64,000 bases of DNA, from positions 1,570,735-1,634,734 of the forward strand of contig CP053449.1 of the NCBI GenBank assembly GCA_013285465.1, written 5' to 3'. The position numbers were made by a program, and so were the translations under genes. Shown one piece after another: positions 29,596-38,227 of the stretch. This DNA comes from Pseudomonadota bacterium (GTDB taxonomy: Bacteria > Pseudomonadota > Alphaproteobacteria > Micavibrionales > CSBR16-224). Position 1 is the first letter of the stretch. Every line of letters begins with the position of its first letter. The notes under the pieces are model-generated. The model saw only the letters and a program-made list of their open reading frames with translations. It did no database searches and was not told the origin of the DNA.

Positions 29596-31992
29596 ATGAA
29601 ATTCACATTGTCATGGCTGAAAGAATATCTGGACACAGATGCCTCGCTTGACCGCATTGCCGAAACCCTGACCGCCATCGGGCTGGAGGTTGAAGGCATC
29701 ACCGACCCTGCCAAGGATCTGGAAGGCTTTGTTGTCGGTGAAGTGATTGAATGCGGCCCTCATCCCGATGCCGACAAGCTGCAGGTCACGATGGTCGATA
29801 CCGGCACGGAAAAACTGCAAGTCGTCTGCGGCGCACCGAATTGTCGTCTGGGGCTGAAAGGCGTGTTTGCGCCGTCAGGCTGTTATGTGCCGGGTCTGGA
29901 TTTCACGCTGGGTAAGGCAAAAATCCGCGGTGTGGAATCAAACGGTATGCTCTGTTCGGAAAAAGAGCTGCGCCTGTCCGATGAACATAAAGGCATTATT
30001 GATCTTCCTGCCAATACGAAAATCGGCACCCCTGCCGCTACCGTGCTGGGACTGGATGATCCGGTGATAGAAATTGCGCTGACCCCGAACCGCGGCGACT
30101 GCGCAGGCATTTACGGCATTGCCCGCGATCTCGCCGCAGCAGGTCTCGGCAAGCTGAAAACACCGGACACCACGCCTGTGAAGGGCAGTTTTGACAGTGC
30201 TGTGACGGTCAGCATCAAAGACGATGCGGAAACCGCCTGTCCCTGTTTTGTCGGACGCATGATCAAAGGCGTGAAAAACGCCGAAAGCCCGGCATGGCTG
30301 CAGCAACGCCTGACGGCTATCGGTCTGCGCCCGATTTCGGCGCTGGTCGATATCACCAATTTCTTTACCATTGCCTTCGCGCGCCCGCTGCATGTTTATG
30401 ATGCCGACAAGCTGCAAGGCAATATCCATGTCCGCCTCTCCAAAAAAGGTGAGGAAATCGACGCGCTGGATGACAAACATTACAATCTGACAGACGGCAT
30501 GACTGCCATCTGTGATGACAGCGGCGTGCTGGGGCTGGGCGGCATTGTCGGCGGCGAGCCGTCTTCCGTCAGTGAAACCACCGAAAATGTCTATCTGGAA
30601 TGCGCCCTGTTCGACCCTGTCGCCATTGCCTCCACAGGCCGCGCCCTGCAAGTCGACAGCGACGCGCGCTACCGCTTTGAACGCGGTGTTGACCCCGCTT
30701 TCGTCGAAGCCGGCGCAGAACTGGCGACCAAAATGATTCTGGAACTCTGCGGCGGCGAGGCAAGTAATACCTGCATCGCAGGTGCCGCCAAAGCAGCTGA
30801 GAAAACCGTCAAATACGATCCCGCCCTGTGCGAAAAACTTGGCGGGCTCGCCCTTCCCGAAGCCCGCCAGAAAGAAATTCTGGAAACACTCGGCTTCACT
30901 GTTGCCAAAGACTGGACAATCACCGCCCCCAGCTGGCGTCCCGATATTGACGGCAAAGCCGATATTGTCGAGGAAGTCTTGCGCATTCACGGCTATGATA
31001 ATATTGAAGATGTCGCGCTGGAGGCCAATGACAATCTGCCGCCGCCGCTATCGGCCTTGCAGAAAAAACTGTCGATCACCCGCCGCATTCTGGCAGGCCG
31101 CGGCTTATCCGAAACCGTGACATGGGCCTTTATGTCGTCAAAAACCGCCGATCTGTTCGGTGCCGATCTGCATCAGCACAAAGCGGCGCTGACGCTTTCA
31201 AACCCGATCAGCAGCGAGCTGGATATGATGCGCCCCTCTCTGCTGCCCAATCTGATTGACGGCGCAGCACGCAACATTGCACGCGGTCATGCCGATGTCG
31301 GTTTGTTCGAAGTTGCCAATGCCTATATCTCGACTGCCAAAGAAGGGCACGTGATGACAATTGCCGGCGTCCGTACCGGCGATGCCGCCCCGCGCCATTG
31401 GAGCGGTGTTCACCGCCCGACGGATGTCTATGACATCAAAGCGGATGCCTTGGCCGCGCTGGCTGTCTGCGGTGCTCCCGTCGACAAATTGCAACTGACG
31501 GAAGACGCGCCGGGCTGGTATCATCCCGGTCGCTCCGCCTGCCTGCGTCTTGGCCCGAATGTGCTGGCACAATTCGGCGAAATTCATCCTGCCGTATTGG
31601 ATGACATGGATACCGGTGCGCGGGTTTACGGTTTTGAAGTTTTCCCCGAGAATGTACCGCAGCCGAAAAAGCAAAGCGGCACGGCACGCGAACCCTTGAA
31701 CGCCCCCCCCTTCCAGCCTGCTTACCGTGATTTCGCCTTTTTGGTGGATGATGCGCTACCGGCGGAAAAACTGATCCGCGCAATCCGCAATGCGGATAAG
31801 GATTTGATTGCTGCCGTTGATATTTTCGACATCTATAAAGGCCAGGGCGTGCCGGAGGATAAGAAATCCGTTGCACTTTACGTGACATTGCAGCCGCGTG
31901 ATGCCACGCTGACTGATGCCGATTTCAAAGCCTTTACGGATAAAGTCGTCGCCAATGTCGAAAAACAGACAGGCGGCACATTGCGGGGATAA
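29596..31992 (+). CDS. pheT: phenylalanine-tRNA ligase beta subunit
   Basis: The product is 798 residues, the normal length. Domains in order: N-terminal tRNA-binding OB fold (about 40-150, VVGEVIECGPHPDADKLQV), B3/B4 editing domain (about 210-380, YRFERGVDP), B5 domain (about 400-470), catalytic-like core and the C-terminal FDX-ACB domain (about 705-798, AYRDFAFLVDDALPAEKLI). It contributes editing and tRNA recognition. ATG 29596 follows AGGAAG. Confidence 0.98.
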   Translation: MKFTLSWLKEYLDTDASLDRIAETLTAIGLEVEGITDPAKDLEGFVVGEVIECGPHPDADKLQVTMVDTGTEKLQVVCGAPNCRLGLKGVFAPSGCYVPGLDFTLGKAKIRGVESNGMLCSEKELRLSDEHKGIIDLPANTKIGTPAATVLGLDDPVIEIALTPNRGDCAGIYGIARDLAAAGLGKLKTPDTTPVKGSFDSAVTVSIKDDAETACPCFVGRMIKGVKNAESPAWLQQRLTAIGLRPISALVDITNFFTIAFARPLHVYDADKLQGNIHVRLSKKGEEIDALDDKHYNLTDGMTAICDDSGVLGLGGIVGGEPSSVSETTENVYLECALFDPVAIASTGRALQVDSDARYRFERGVDPAFVEAGAELATKMILELCGGEASNTCIAGAAKAAEKTVKYDPALCEKLGGLALPEARQKEILETLGFTVAKDWTITAPSWRPDIDGKADIVEEVLRIHGYDNIEDVALEANDNLPPPLSALQKKLSITRRILAGRGLSETVTWAFMSSKTADLFGADLHQHKAALTLSNPISSELDMMRPSLLPNLIDGAARNIARGHADVGLFEVANAYISTAKEGHVMTIAGVRTGDAAPRHWSGVHRPTDVYDIKADALAALAVCGAPVDKLQLTEDAPGWYHPGRSACLRLGPNVLAQFGEIHPAVLDDMDTGARVYGFEVFPENVPQPKKQSGTAREPLNAPPFQPAYRDFAFLVDDALPAEKLIRAIRNADKDLIAAVDIFDIYKGQGVPEDKKSVALYVTLQPRDATLTDADFKAFTDKVVANVEKQTGGTLRG

Positions 31993-32012
31993 GGTAAGGC
32001 CTGTCTTAAGGC

Positions 32013-32564
32013 TTATTCACCGTCTTTGTCATTCTGGTTGTTTTGCTGTTGCTGCGCGACTTTCAGCAATGTTGCGAAAGGACGGCTTGTGCGCTGCTCC
32101 GGCGGCAGCAAAGCCTCCGGTGCTTCGATATGCCCCTCAAAGGCAACGCCCTCGGCACGGGGATAATCCGGCAGCGCGATGGAAATCTGCTGCGCCACGA
32201 TTTCCCCAAGATCAATCACATCACCCTCGACAGGCTCCAGCGCCAGATCAGGCATGAGTGTGTCCTCCGCCAGTTCCTGTTCCTCCTCTGAAAAAGTGAT
32301 ATCAAATTCCGTATCAATAACGGTTTTGACAGGCTCCAGCGTCACGACACATTCCTGCACTGCTTCACAGGACAGCTTTCCGGACAGCTCGATCATATGC
32401 TTGCGCACGCGCTTCAGCGTAAGTTTTGCCTGCACATCCGCAATCTCCAGAATATGCAGTCGTGCGGCCAGCTCTTTGCAATCGCCTTCCGTCGCTTTGA
32501 TAACGAATGTTTTTTCTTTGGTATCAATATCGGCAAGCCGGATGATTTCTGACAGCATTTTCAA
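32013..32564 (-). CDS. DUF177 (YceD) family protein
   Basis: The product is 183 residues. The pattern LSGKLSCEAVQECVVTLEPVKTVIDTEFDITF with two conserved cysteines, followed by DVIDLGEIVAQQISIALPDYPRA, is the YceD/DUF177 signature, a family tied to 23S rRNA or ribosome biogenesis. In many bacteria it precedes rpmF, but no rpmF is present here. It is convergent with pheT, 20 bp apart. The glutamine/asparagine-rich tail (QQQQNNQND) is low complexity. Confidence 0.85.
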   Translation of the reverse strand: MKMLSEIIRLADIDTKEKTFVIKATEGDCKELAARLHILEIADVQAKLTLKRVRKHMIELSGKLSCEAVQECVVTLEPVKTVIDTEFDITFSEEEQELAEDTLMPDLALEPVEGDVIDLGEIVAQQISIALPDYPRAEGVAFEGHIEAPEALLPPEQRTSRPFATLLKVAQQQQNNQNDKDGE

Positions 32565-32734
32565 GCCCTTTCGCTAGAGGCATTTCCATCTCTTCCCCGC
32601 CGTTTCCCGCGGTTATTCCGTTATAAAGACTACAGGGGATAAAAATCAATGTTTTTTGTTGAAAACAGCTTGCATTTCTTGCGGAAACCCGTTAAAAAAA
32701 TCTGTCCTTACACGTAGTAGGAATTTCCCATTGC

Positions 32735-32810
32735 GTCCCCTTCGTCTAGAGGCCTAGGACACCGCCCTTTCACGGCGGCAACACGGGTTCGAATCCCGTA
32801 GGGGACGCCA
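32735..32810 (+). tRNA. tRNA-Glu (UUC), intact, with encoded CCA
   Basis: The acceptor stem GTCCCCT/AGGGGAC is complete, the anticodon loop is CTTTCAC with anticodon TTC, the T-arm contains GGTTCGAAT and the 3' end is GCCA. It is the insertion target of the downstream element, whose integration restores the 3' half exactly. Confidence 0.97.
32765..32810. other. attL: 46-bp repeat at the tRNA-Glu 3' end
   Basis: The sequence runs from CCCTTTCACGG in the anticodon loop to the CCA end and is identical to 52589-52634. The crossover therefore lies within the 3' half of the tRNA. Confidence 0.93.
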
Positions 32811-32845
32811 ATTATTTCAACAACTTAGTGATTTTTGATCGGCTG

Positions 32846-32870
32846 CGTACGTAACTTATACGTAATATAC
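32846..32870 (+). repeat. left 25-bp arm-type repeat
   Basis: CGTACGTAACTTATACGTAATATAC differs from 52462-52486 at a single base. It holds two TACGTAA units 12 bp apart. It lies 35 bp inside attL and is a candidate arm-binding site of the integrase or a site for the AlpA-like protein. The rest of 32811-33154 holds no gene that I can support. Confidence 0.7.
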
Positions 32871-32991
32871 GCGCTGAAATGGGCATGAATTGCCTTAGAC
32901 AATCATGAACATATGCTGCTTGTTATTTATGCAATCGGAGAGACAAAACTTTTCAGGGGCCTTTTTGGGGGCCTTTTCAAACAAAAAATGC

Positions 32992-33011
32992 AACACGGGT
33001 TCGAATCCCAC
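32992..33011 (+). other. third, partial tRNA-like att remnant
   Basis: Twenty bases (GCAACACGGGTTCGAATCCC) match the T-arm region of tRNA-Glu exactly, followed by a diverged CCCCTAGGGGGCACACCA. It looks like a decayed tRNA 3' end or an old attachment site. It cannot fold as a tRNA. Confidence 0.55.
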
Positions 33012-33154
33012 CCCTAGGGGGCACACCACCACAAACCTATTTTTTTATATCTGATTGGCCGAAGTAAATTTTTTTATAGCACCCAGCTCACCTACATTTT
33101 GTAGATATAGTTTCATTCCAGACAAGATCGACACCCAAGCCAGTAGCTGTGCCC

Positions 33155-34411
33155 TTAAGCCTCAAACAACTCATCCCAATCCGTTGTGTATCGCGGTGAC
33201 CTGTTGCCCGCCCGCATAATCCATGCCTTTTTCGTTCCAGCGCTGGCGGGATGAATTGTGTCTTTGCCCATGCGCCTGTTAATGGCATCAACCGCTGTCA
33301 TCAGTGCGTCACTCTTCTCACTATCGCCCGTGCTGAACAAGTCCGGCTGTGCTGTGCCTTTCGGGATTAAATCATCCAGCATCACACCCGCCTTATAAAA
33401 CGGATAGCCGTCTTTCCAGATATGCTTGGCGGCTTTTACGGCGGCATTAACCAGCGCCAGCGTATCAGATGTCGGAACGGCAAAGGACATGCCGCAACTG
33501 TTGCCGTAATATTCGCCTTTGGCATGTTTGCCTGTATGCATGAAAACAGTGATAGAAGCCGTTTCAAGCCCTTCACGGCGCAGCTTTGCCGCTGCACGGG
33601 TGGTATAGGTGGAAATGGCTTCCAGCATCTCCGTTTGTTTGGTGACGCGCTGTCCGAAAGAACGAGACACGGTAATGCCTTTCTTGGCGGGGGCGGTGAT
33701 TTCCAAATCATGGCATTTCGTGCCGGAGAGTTCGTCTATCAGGCGCTCTCCGTTGACGTTTAGCAGCTTTCTGGCCTGCGGGCGTTCCATACGGATAAAG
33801 TCGGCAACGGTGCGAATGCCGATATTCTCTAGCTTTTCCGCCGAGCGTCTGCCGATGCCCCAAACTTCGCCAACGGGAATTTGCGGAAACAGCTCCTGCC
33901 GTATATCAGGGGCGGATAAATCACACACGCCGTCAAATTGCGGCATTTTCTTGGCGCAGTAATTGGCAAGCTTTGCCAGCGTCTTTGTTGCTCCCAAGCC
34001 GACACAGGTCGGAATGCCTGTCCATTTCAGAACGGTTTGGCGGATTTCATGCCCGTATTCCATCAGGTCTTTTGTTTCAAATCCGGATAGGTCGAGGAAG
34101 CTTTCATCAATGGAGTAATTCTCGATGTCTGGTGCGAACATGGACAAGACTTCATCCACCCGGCGGCTCATATCCCCATACAGCACATAGTTGGAAGAGA
34201 ACACGACAACGCCGTGCTGTTTACACAGGTCTTTAATCTGGAAGAATGGCTGCCCCATCTGGATACCCAGCGCCTTGGCTTCATTTGACCGCGCAACGGC
34301 ACAGCCGTCATTATTGGACAGCACAATCACAGGCACGCCTTCAAGGTCAGGGCGGAATACCCTTTCACAGGAGACATAGAAATTGTTGCAGTCAACGAGG
34401 GCGAGGGTCAT
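33155..34411 (-). CDS. umuC: UmuC-like translesion DNA polymerase V subunit
   Basis: The product is 418 residues of the Y family. Catalytic residues are visible: Asp7 in [16 protein letters not shown] and Asp102-Glu103 in SIDESFLDL. The helix-hairpin region is [21 protein letters not shown], and the little-finger domain is around residues 240-350. It copies past DNA lesions with processed UmuD. ATG 34411 overlaps the stop of the preceding unknown gene (ATGA at 34408-34411), so the start at 34426 is less likely. It is the last gene before the left end of the element. Confidence 0.93.
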   Translation of the reverse strand: MTLALVDCNNFYVSCERVFRPDLEGVPVIVLSNNDGCAVARSNEAKALGIQMGQPFFQIKDLCKQHGVVVFSSNYVLYGDMSRRVDEVLSMFAPDIENYSIDESFLDLSGFETKDLMEYGHEIRQTVLKWTGIPTCVGLGATKTLAKLANYCAKKMPQFDGVCDLSAPDIRQELFPQIPVGEVWGIGRRSAEKLENIGIRTVADFIRMERPQARKLLNVNGERLIDELSGTKCHDLEITAPAKKGITVSRSFGQRVTKQTEMLEAISTYTTRAAAKLRREGLETASITVFMHTGKHAKGEYYGNSCGMSFAVPTSDTLALVNAAVKAAKHIWKDGYPFYKAGVMLDDLIPKGTAQPDLFSTGDSEKSDALMTAVDAINRRMGKDTIHPASAGTKKAWIMRAGNRSPRYTTDWDELFEA

Positions 34412-34953
34412 TCCCTTTCTTTCCACACATAGTCTTCAATTTTCTCATCCCATTCACAGGAGTGACTAGTTGGGTAGTCGTGCCCCACAACAGTCAATGC
34501 CTTACGGATTTCAGATATAAGAATTCTATAGATTCCTTTATCTCTCTCCTTATCTGAGCATACATACACACTTTCCCAATTACGGTCTTCACTCCGCAGC
34601 GCAAACATAGTGCATTGGTGTATAAACTGGTTAGCCACAAACGCCAGGCTTTTCAGTTGTAGTAACTCACCGTCCAACTCATAAATCTCTTCTAACTCAA
34701 AGCGATTGCGTTTGTGGACCTTAACGCCTTTAAGAACAGGAGAGAAATAAAGAGGTATACGATAGTTTCTCGATTGTGATGACAGTTTCGTATCAGCCTC
34801 TAATAACATTCTAATTTTCAAGAACGAAACGACTAAATCCTTTTCAAAGTTGACAACCCTCTTTTCACTCCACCGGGGCGGGTTCTTAACAGGCTTTAAA
34901 CAGCGGGCGTGACATAGAAGATCTTCTTTCCAAAAACGCGATTCAATGACCAT
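34408..34953 (-). CDS. unknown protein encoded between umuD and umuC
   Basis: The product is 181 residues, soluble, rich in Lys, Arg, Glu and aromatic residues, beginning [21 protein letters not shown] and ending in a cluster [14 protein letters not shown]. No family is recognised. It lies 12 bp after umuD and overlaps umuC by 4 bp. The operon is thus umuD-orf-umuC, where umuD and umuC are normally adjacent. Its A+T-rich composition is like umuD and the retron. It could modulate polymerase V or be a passenger. Confidence 0.7.
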   Translation of the reverse strand: MVIESRFWKEDLLCHARCLKPVKNPPRWSEKRVVNFEKDLVVSFLKIRMLLEADTKLSSQSRNYRIPLYFSPVLKGVKVHKRNRFELEEIYELDGELLQLKSLAFVANQFIHQCTMFALRSEDRNWESVYVCSDKERDKGIYRILISEIRKALTVVGHDYPTSHSCEWDEKIEDYVWKERE

Positions 34954-34965
34954 ACCAGCAACCTG

Positions 34966-35409
34966 TTATTTAAACCGATGCACCATGCCCGTCACCACCC
35001 CCCAGATTGAGAAGCTGTCATCTTCTGTGACTTCTATCGGTGCATAGTCGTTATTCTCAGGGGTCAGCATCACTTGACCGCCAAGATGATACAGGCGCTT
35101 AATCGTCAACTCTCCGTTTAACACAGCAACAATAATATCCTTGTGCTGCGCCTCCAGTGAACGGTCAACAATCACAACGCTGCCTTCCAGAATGCCCGCA
35201 TCCTTCATGCTGTCACCTGTAATACGCACACAGAAAGTCGCCGCCGGATGGTCAATCAGATATTCGTTCAGGTCAAGCTTGCCTTCTTCATACTCTTCGG
35301 CAGGTGATGGAAAGCCAGCCGATAGCTTGCTCTGCATAAGCGGCAGTTCGACCTTGGACAGGTCGTCTTTCAAAGAAATGATTGTCAGTTCTGATTTAAA
35401 TGATTCCAT
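34966..35409 (-). CDS. umuD: UmuD-like S24 autoprotease
   Basis: The product is 147 residues. The cleavage site is Ala31-Gly32 (SAGFPSPAEEY), nucleophile Ser67 in GDSMKDAG and general base Lys104 in LTIKRLY. All three are shifted by exactly seven residues from E. coli UmuD (24-25, 60, 97), so the spacing is conserved. There is no N-terminal HTH domain, which excludes LexA. RecA-stimulated self-cleavage gives UmuD', the polymerase V partner. No alphaproteobacterial or E. coli-type LexA box is evident upstream. Confidence 0.93.
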   Translation of the reverse strand: MESFKSELTIISLKDDLSKVELPLMQSKLSAGFPSPAEEYEEGKLDLNEYLIDHPAATFCVRITGDSMKDAGILEGSVVIVDRSLEAQHKDIIVAVLNGELTIKRLYHLGGQVMLTPENNDYAPIEVTEDDSFSIWGVVTGMVHRFK

Positions 35410-35474
35410 GCCTGATTATGACGTAAATTGCGCTGGTTTAGAAGTTCCGATGACGAGCGCGAAAATAAACTTAC

Positions 35475-35533
35475 GCAAAGCATGGGTTGTTCTTTATACT
35501 TTTTCTATATTTTTATTTCTCTGCAAAGCATGG
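35475..35533. repeat. two direct 11-bp repeats upstream of umuD
   Basis: GCAAAGCATGG occurs at 35475-35485 and 35523-35533, a period of 48 bp. The copies flank an A+T-rich stretch that should hold the umuD promoter. Repressor or activator sites are possible. Confidence 0.4.
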
Positions 35534-35547
35534 TAATCGGTCGGGCC

Positions 35548-36477
35548 TCAAGTTTGATTGACGCCTGAAATGCTATTGATAAATGCTCCACCGTATTTTT
35601 GTTCTATTGACGTAATGAATTCCGGCTCTACTGATCGGACATATGAGAGTATCCCGGACAACTGACCTATTTGTTGCTCATTAAGAAGTCCATTTTTATG
35701 CTTGAAAATTAGACTCCTTATTTGCCTTTTTCTATCACGACCTATTGATACTTTGCGGTCACTTGTTAAAGTTAAACCCGTCACAGTTCTATTACGCTTT
35801 TTTGATGTGTGAACCACTTTGTTGTCGTTGATGAAAAGCCGCGGGTTAGGATTCTCGCGCAGATATTCGCGCACATCAATTAAGCACTGGTTTAACAAGT
35901 TAGGTACGTTTGTAGAAAAGTAAATATCATCAGCATATCTACTATAAGTAATGCCTCTCTCAGAAGAATATTGATCCCAATAATGATCAAATTCATACAT
36001 GAGAATATTTGAAATAATTGGAGAGGATGGCGCTCCAATAGTTAATTGGCCTGATTTAGTTACAATTTTCGTGATAAAGTCAATCTCCGCAGGTTCAAGA
36101 TTAGAGCCGTCTTTATATCTAAAATCATTAAGTTTGTGTTTTATATTCTCGGCTGTAATAGAAGGAAAAAAGTTTTTAAAGTCAATTCTGAGAAGATAAT
36201 TGTTGGACACATGTATTTCGGCGTGATGAGCAATACTTTTCCCTCTTACATAGGCAAACGCTTTTGAATGAATTGGAAATTTCGAAAATAGCTTTCTTCC
36301 AAGCCACCTTTGAACAAATTTTAATTGCCTCGATGGGTGTTCAATAGTTCTATGCTGTCCATTTCTCTTAGATATTTTGTAGGTTTTATATCTATGGTTA
36401 GCAGAATTTGCTAACGCTATCAAATGGGCCGCAGTAACGGCGGAGGTTTGTTTTGCAATGATCTGCGCTATTCTCAT
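35548..36477 (-). CDS. retron reverse transcriptase
   Basis: The product is 309 residues. RT blocks visible: IDFKNFFPSI (98-107), GAPSSPIISNI (148-158), YADD (181-184) and the retron-type VTGL (232-235) with following basic Y-region (RDRKRQIR). The length is typical for retron RTs (about 300-320). It copies part of its ncRNA into multicopy single-stranded DNA. ATG 36477 has AGGAG 8 nt upstream, and the effector stop is only 2 bp away. It is the last gene of ncRNA-effector-RT, the order known for Sen2/Eco1-like retrons. Confidence 0.92.
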   Translation of the reverse strand: MRIAQIIAKQTSAVTAAHLIALANSANHRYKTYKISKRNGQHRTIEHPSRQLKFVQRWLGRKLFSKFPIHSKAFAYVRGKSIAHHAEIHVSNNYLLRIDFKNFFPSITAENIKHKLNDFRYKDGSNLEPAEIDFITKIVTKSGQLTIGAPSSPIISNILMYEFDHYWDQYSSERGITYSRYADDIYFSTNVPNLLNQCLIDVREYLRENPNPRLFINDNKVVHTSKKRNRTVTGLTLTSDRKVSIGRDRKRQIRSLIFKHKNGLLNEQQIGQLSGILSYVRSVEPEFITSIEQKYGGAFINSISGVNQT

Positions 36478-36479
36478 AG

Positions 36480-37409
36480 TTATAGCTCCTCACCTTCGTC
36501 TTCAAATACCTCATATGGCTTGAGTTCATTTGATTGGTAATATTGCAGGACTTTCAACCTAATCTCTTTTCTAGTTTCTCCATCATATTCTATAAAATCA
36601 GTGTGTTCACAGTCCGAAACCAAGTAGTCAGTATATGTTTCGTTGTAATGTACTAAACCGCTCCCCTCAAGAATGGCTATTATTTGTTGCAACTCTAGCC
36701 TTTTATATTTAATCGATAAGTTGCGCAAAATTTCTTCAATTGACAAAAGAGAGCAAGGGCCAAAAATATTAATGATTTCATTGATGATAAATAGTTGATC
36801 TTGAAGCAATAGCTGAGCGGCTTCTTCAACAACAAACGATTTTCGCCGTTCAGCAACCTTAAGTTTCTCGTTCAGCCTGTTGGTTACCAGATTAAAGTTT
36901 GGAGCATTTTTCTCTAACACTATGGTTGATGAAAATTTCGTTTCTTTGTTGATAAGAGCAATTGGCCCCTCATTGATGAAAGATCCAGCTGCATGATGAT
37001 CGACGTTATTTACGATTAAAATCTTTTTAATAATGTCGCTTTTATGAGCGAAGTATCCAACTTCACAATAGGAACCAACACTTTCAGGAAATATGAGGAT
37101 ACAGTCCGATATTTCACAGATAGTTCTTTCAAAGAGCGCTAGGTTATGAGAGACATCATCATTGATTTGCATTAAAGATTTATAAGCTTTCTCCGCCAAA
37201 AAGAAATGGTAATCAGGTGGATTATCATTGGCAAAGTTCAAAAAGTCTTTACGAAAATTACTGCTGGGTCCGATTTCACCGCCACACACAAAGACAATAT
37301 GCCTTTTAATGCTTTTGTAGACGCGCCCAGATTGGAGCACATCCTTATATTCAGACAGTATTTTTTTTCCGTGCTCAGTACTGAAAAACTTGGTCGTCTT
37401 ATTTGGCAC
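36480..37409 (-). CDS. retron effector, nucleoside-deoxyribosyltransferase-like toxin with C-terminal winged-helix
   Basis: The product is 309 residues. The N-terminal domain has HIVFVCGG (37-44) and, near 103-118, ILIFPESVGSYCEVG, matching the nucleotide/ribose-binding and glutamate motifs of nucleoside deoxyribosyltransferase-like folds. The C-terminal part from about 200 on (LLSIEEILRNLSIKYKRLELQQIIAILEGSGLV) looks like a winged helix. The same architecture and length occur in type II-A retron effectors (RcaT of Sen2, the Eco1 N-glycosidase). Its start is GTG 37409, with AAGGGA 8 nt upstream overlapping a2 of the ncRNA. Predicted role: toxin held inactive by RT-msDNA, released during phage attack. 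Confidence 0.85.
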   Translation of the reverse strand: MPNKTTKFFSTEHGKKILSEYKDVLQSGRVYKSIKRHIVFVCGGEIGPSSNFRKDFLNFANDNPPDYHFFLAEKAYKSLMQINDDVSHNLALFERTICEISDCILIFPESVGSYCEVGYFAHKSDIIKKILIVNNVDHHAAGSFINEGPIALINKETKFSSTIVLEKNAPNFNLVTNRLNEKLKVAERRKSFVVEEAAQLLLQDQLFIINEIINIFGPCSLLSIEEILRNLSIKYKRLELQQIIAILEGSGLVHYNETYTDYLVSDCEHTDFIEYDGETRKEIRLKVLQYYQSNELKPYEVFEDEGEEL

Positions 37410-37415
37410 AAAAAA

Positions 37416-37576
37416 ATCCCTTACCTAAGATACGACAATTAAAGTGTCGTGGCATGTCTCGCAGAGGCATGACGCGACACTTTAATTGTCGGAACATGCC
37501 ACTCAATCCAGAACGGCCTAGCTATACACCCGGCAACAGAGTCAGTATTTAATTTTTACAAACTCAACTAAAGGAT
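37416..37576 (-). ncRNA. retron msr-msd RNA
   Basis: On the minus strand a1 ATCCTTTA (37569-37576) can pair with a2 TAAGGGAT (37416-37423), 8 bp with one G-U. A longer pairing, AAAATCCTTTTA with TAAGGGATTTT, is also possible. The motif after a1, TTTAGTTGAG, is like the branch-G region of Eco1 (TTAGCGAG). The interior contains the long msd hairpin. The RNA is about 161 nt and precedes the effector, as in type II-A retrons. Boundaries are inferred, not mapped. Confidence 0.8.
37434..37490 (-). repeat. msd stem-loop of the retron
   Basis: GACAATTAAAGTGTCG (37434-37449) and CGACACTTTAATTGTC (37475-37490) are a perfect 16-bp inverted repeat. A further CATG/CATG step (37453-37456, 37468-37471) extends it to a loop of about 11 nt. 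This is the template for the reverse-transcribed DNA. Confidence 0.88.
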
Positions 37577-37582
37577 AAAAGG

Positions 37583-37612
37583 ATTTTACACCATGATGAA
37601 AATCGAACTCAA
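37583..37612 (-). promoter_or_regulatory. retron promoter
   Basis: On the minus strand TTGAGT (37607-37612) and TAAAAT (37583-37588) are 18 bp apart. The predicted start, 6-8 nt further on, falls at the a1 repeat, which fits the expected 5' end of the retron RNA. Confidence 0.6.
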
Positions 37613-37652
37613 GGAAATTTTATCTATGCCATAGGCAGGCATTTTTTAATGC

Positions 37653-37688
37653 AGAGACTGCCAACTCCTACTATGCAGGAGCGTCTCT
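37653..37688 (-). terminator. stem-loop at the end of the helicase operon
   Basis: AGAGAC (37653-37658) pairs with GTCTCT (37683-37688), and the inner CTCCT (37665-37669) pairs with AGGAG (37677-37681). It begins at the stop codon of the membrane-protein gene. An A/T-rich stretch with GCATT/AATGC follows on the minus strand. It is probably a terminator or mRNA 3'-end structure between this operon and the retron promoter. Confidence 0.45.
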
Positions 37689-38227
37689 TATTCTTCTAAG
37701 GGTACGCGAAACTCATGGTTTCTTGTAGTGTATCGGGCCTTTTGGTCCATAAAAGAGCGATAATCAACTACCAACTCATACTCCGAACTTAAAAAATGCT
37801 GTATCTCTTCAACTGAAAGTCCTTCATTATGAACCTTGATGTTAAGTAACAAATGCTTCTCTCCTGCAGCAATCGCGCCATTAGGCGTTAAAACTGTTAT
37901 GCTACAGTCTTCTATAATATCAGTGATTAGGTTTAGGGCTGCGTTCCCTCGGTAAGTTCTACCAGCGCTAATAATTGCAAAATCATCGATGATAGCTGGC
38001 CCTAAACCCACGTTACTAATCCACAACTGAACAAAATCATGACCATCAACCGATGCAAGCTCGAATACGGTATTCAGATAGGGCCTGACAGATTGTTTGT
38101 TTTGCACGCGCGCTGCATGAGCTTGGAATATAGTGGCAGCAAGAGCTACAATACTAATAAATATCCCTGTTGCCGCAGCGGGATTACTGACTGCCCACGA
38201 ATAAAACAACGTCCAATGCTCAGTCAT
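37688..38227 (-). CDS. single-pass membrane protein coupled to the helicase-nuclease
   Basis: The product is 179 residues. A short N-terminus (MTEHWTLFYSWAV) precedes one hydrophobic helix at about 20-36 (GIFISIVALAATIFQAH) and a soluble domain of about 140 residues without recognised motifs. ATG 38227 overlaps the helicase stop (ATGA, 38224-38227), a sign of translational coupling; an ATG at 38242 is also in frame. Similar small TM proteins accompany many defence genes as membrane effectors or anchors, but function here is unknown. Confidence 0.7.
   Translation of the reverse strand: MTEHWTLFYSWAVSNPAAATGIFISIVALAATIFQAHAARVQNKQSVRPYLNTVFELASVDGHDFVQLWISNVGLGPAIIDDFAIISAGRTYRGNAALNLITDIIEDCSITVLTPNGAIAAGEKHLLLNIKVHNEGLSVEEIQHFLSSEYELVVDYRSFMDQKARYTTRNHEFRVPLEE

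Noticed and set aside
29938..30990. 350-codon frame opposite pheT
   Set aside because: A shadow of pheT; pheT is complete and conserved.
35410..35547. LexA box before umuD
   Set aside because: Neither the alphaproteobacterial nor the E. coli-type box could be matched; only an imperfect half-site (GGAAC) is present.
35548..36477. Diversity-generating retroelement or group II intron RT
   Set aside because: Length, VTGL region, upstream msr-msd RNA and NDT-like effector fit a retron; no template/variable repeat pair or intron domains were seen.
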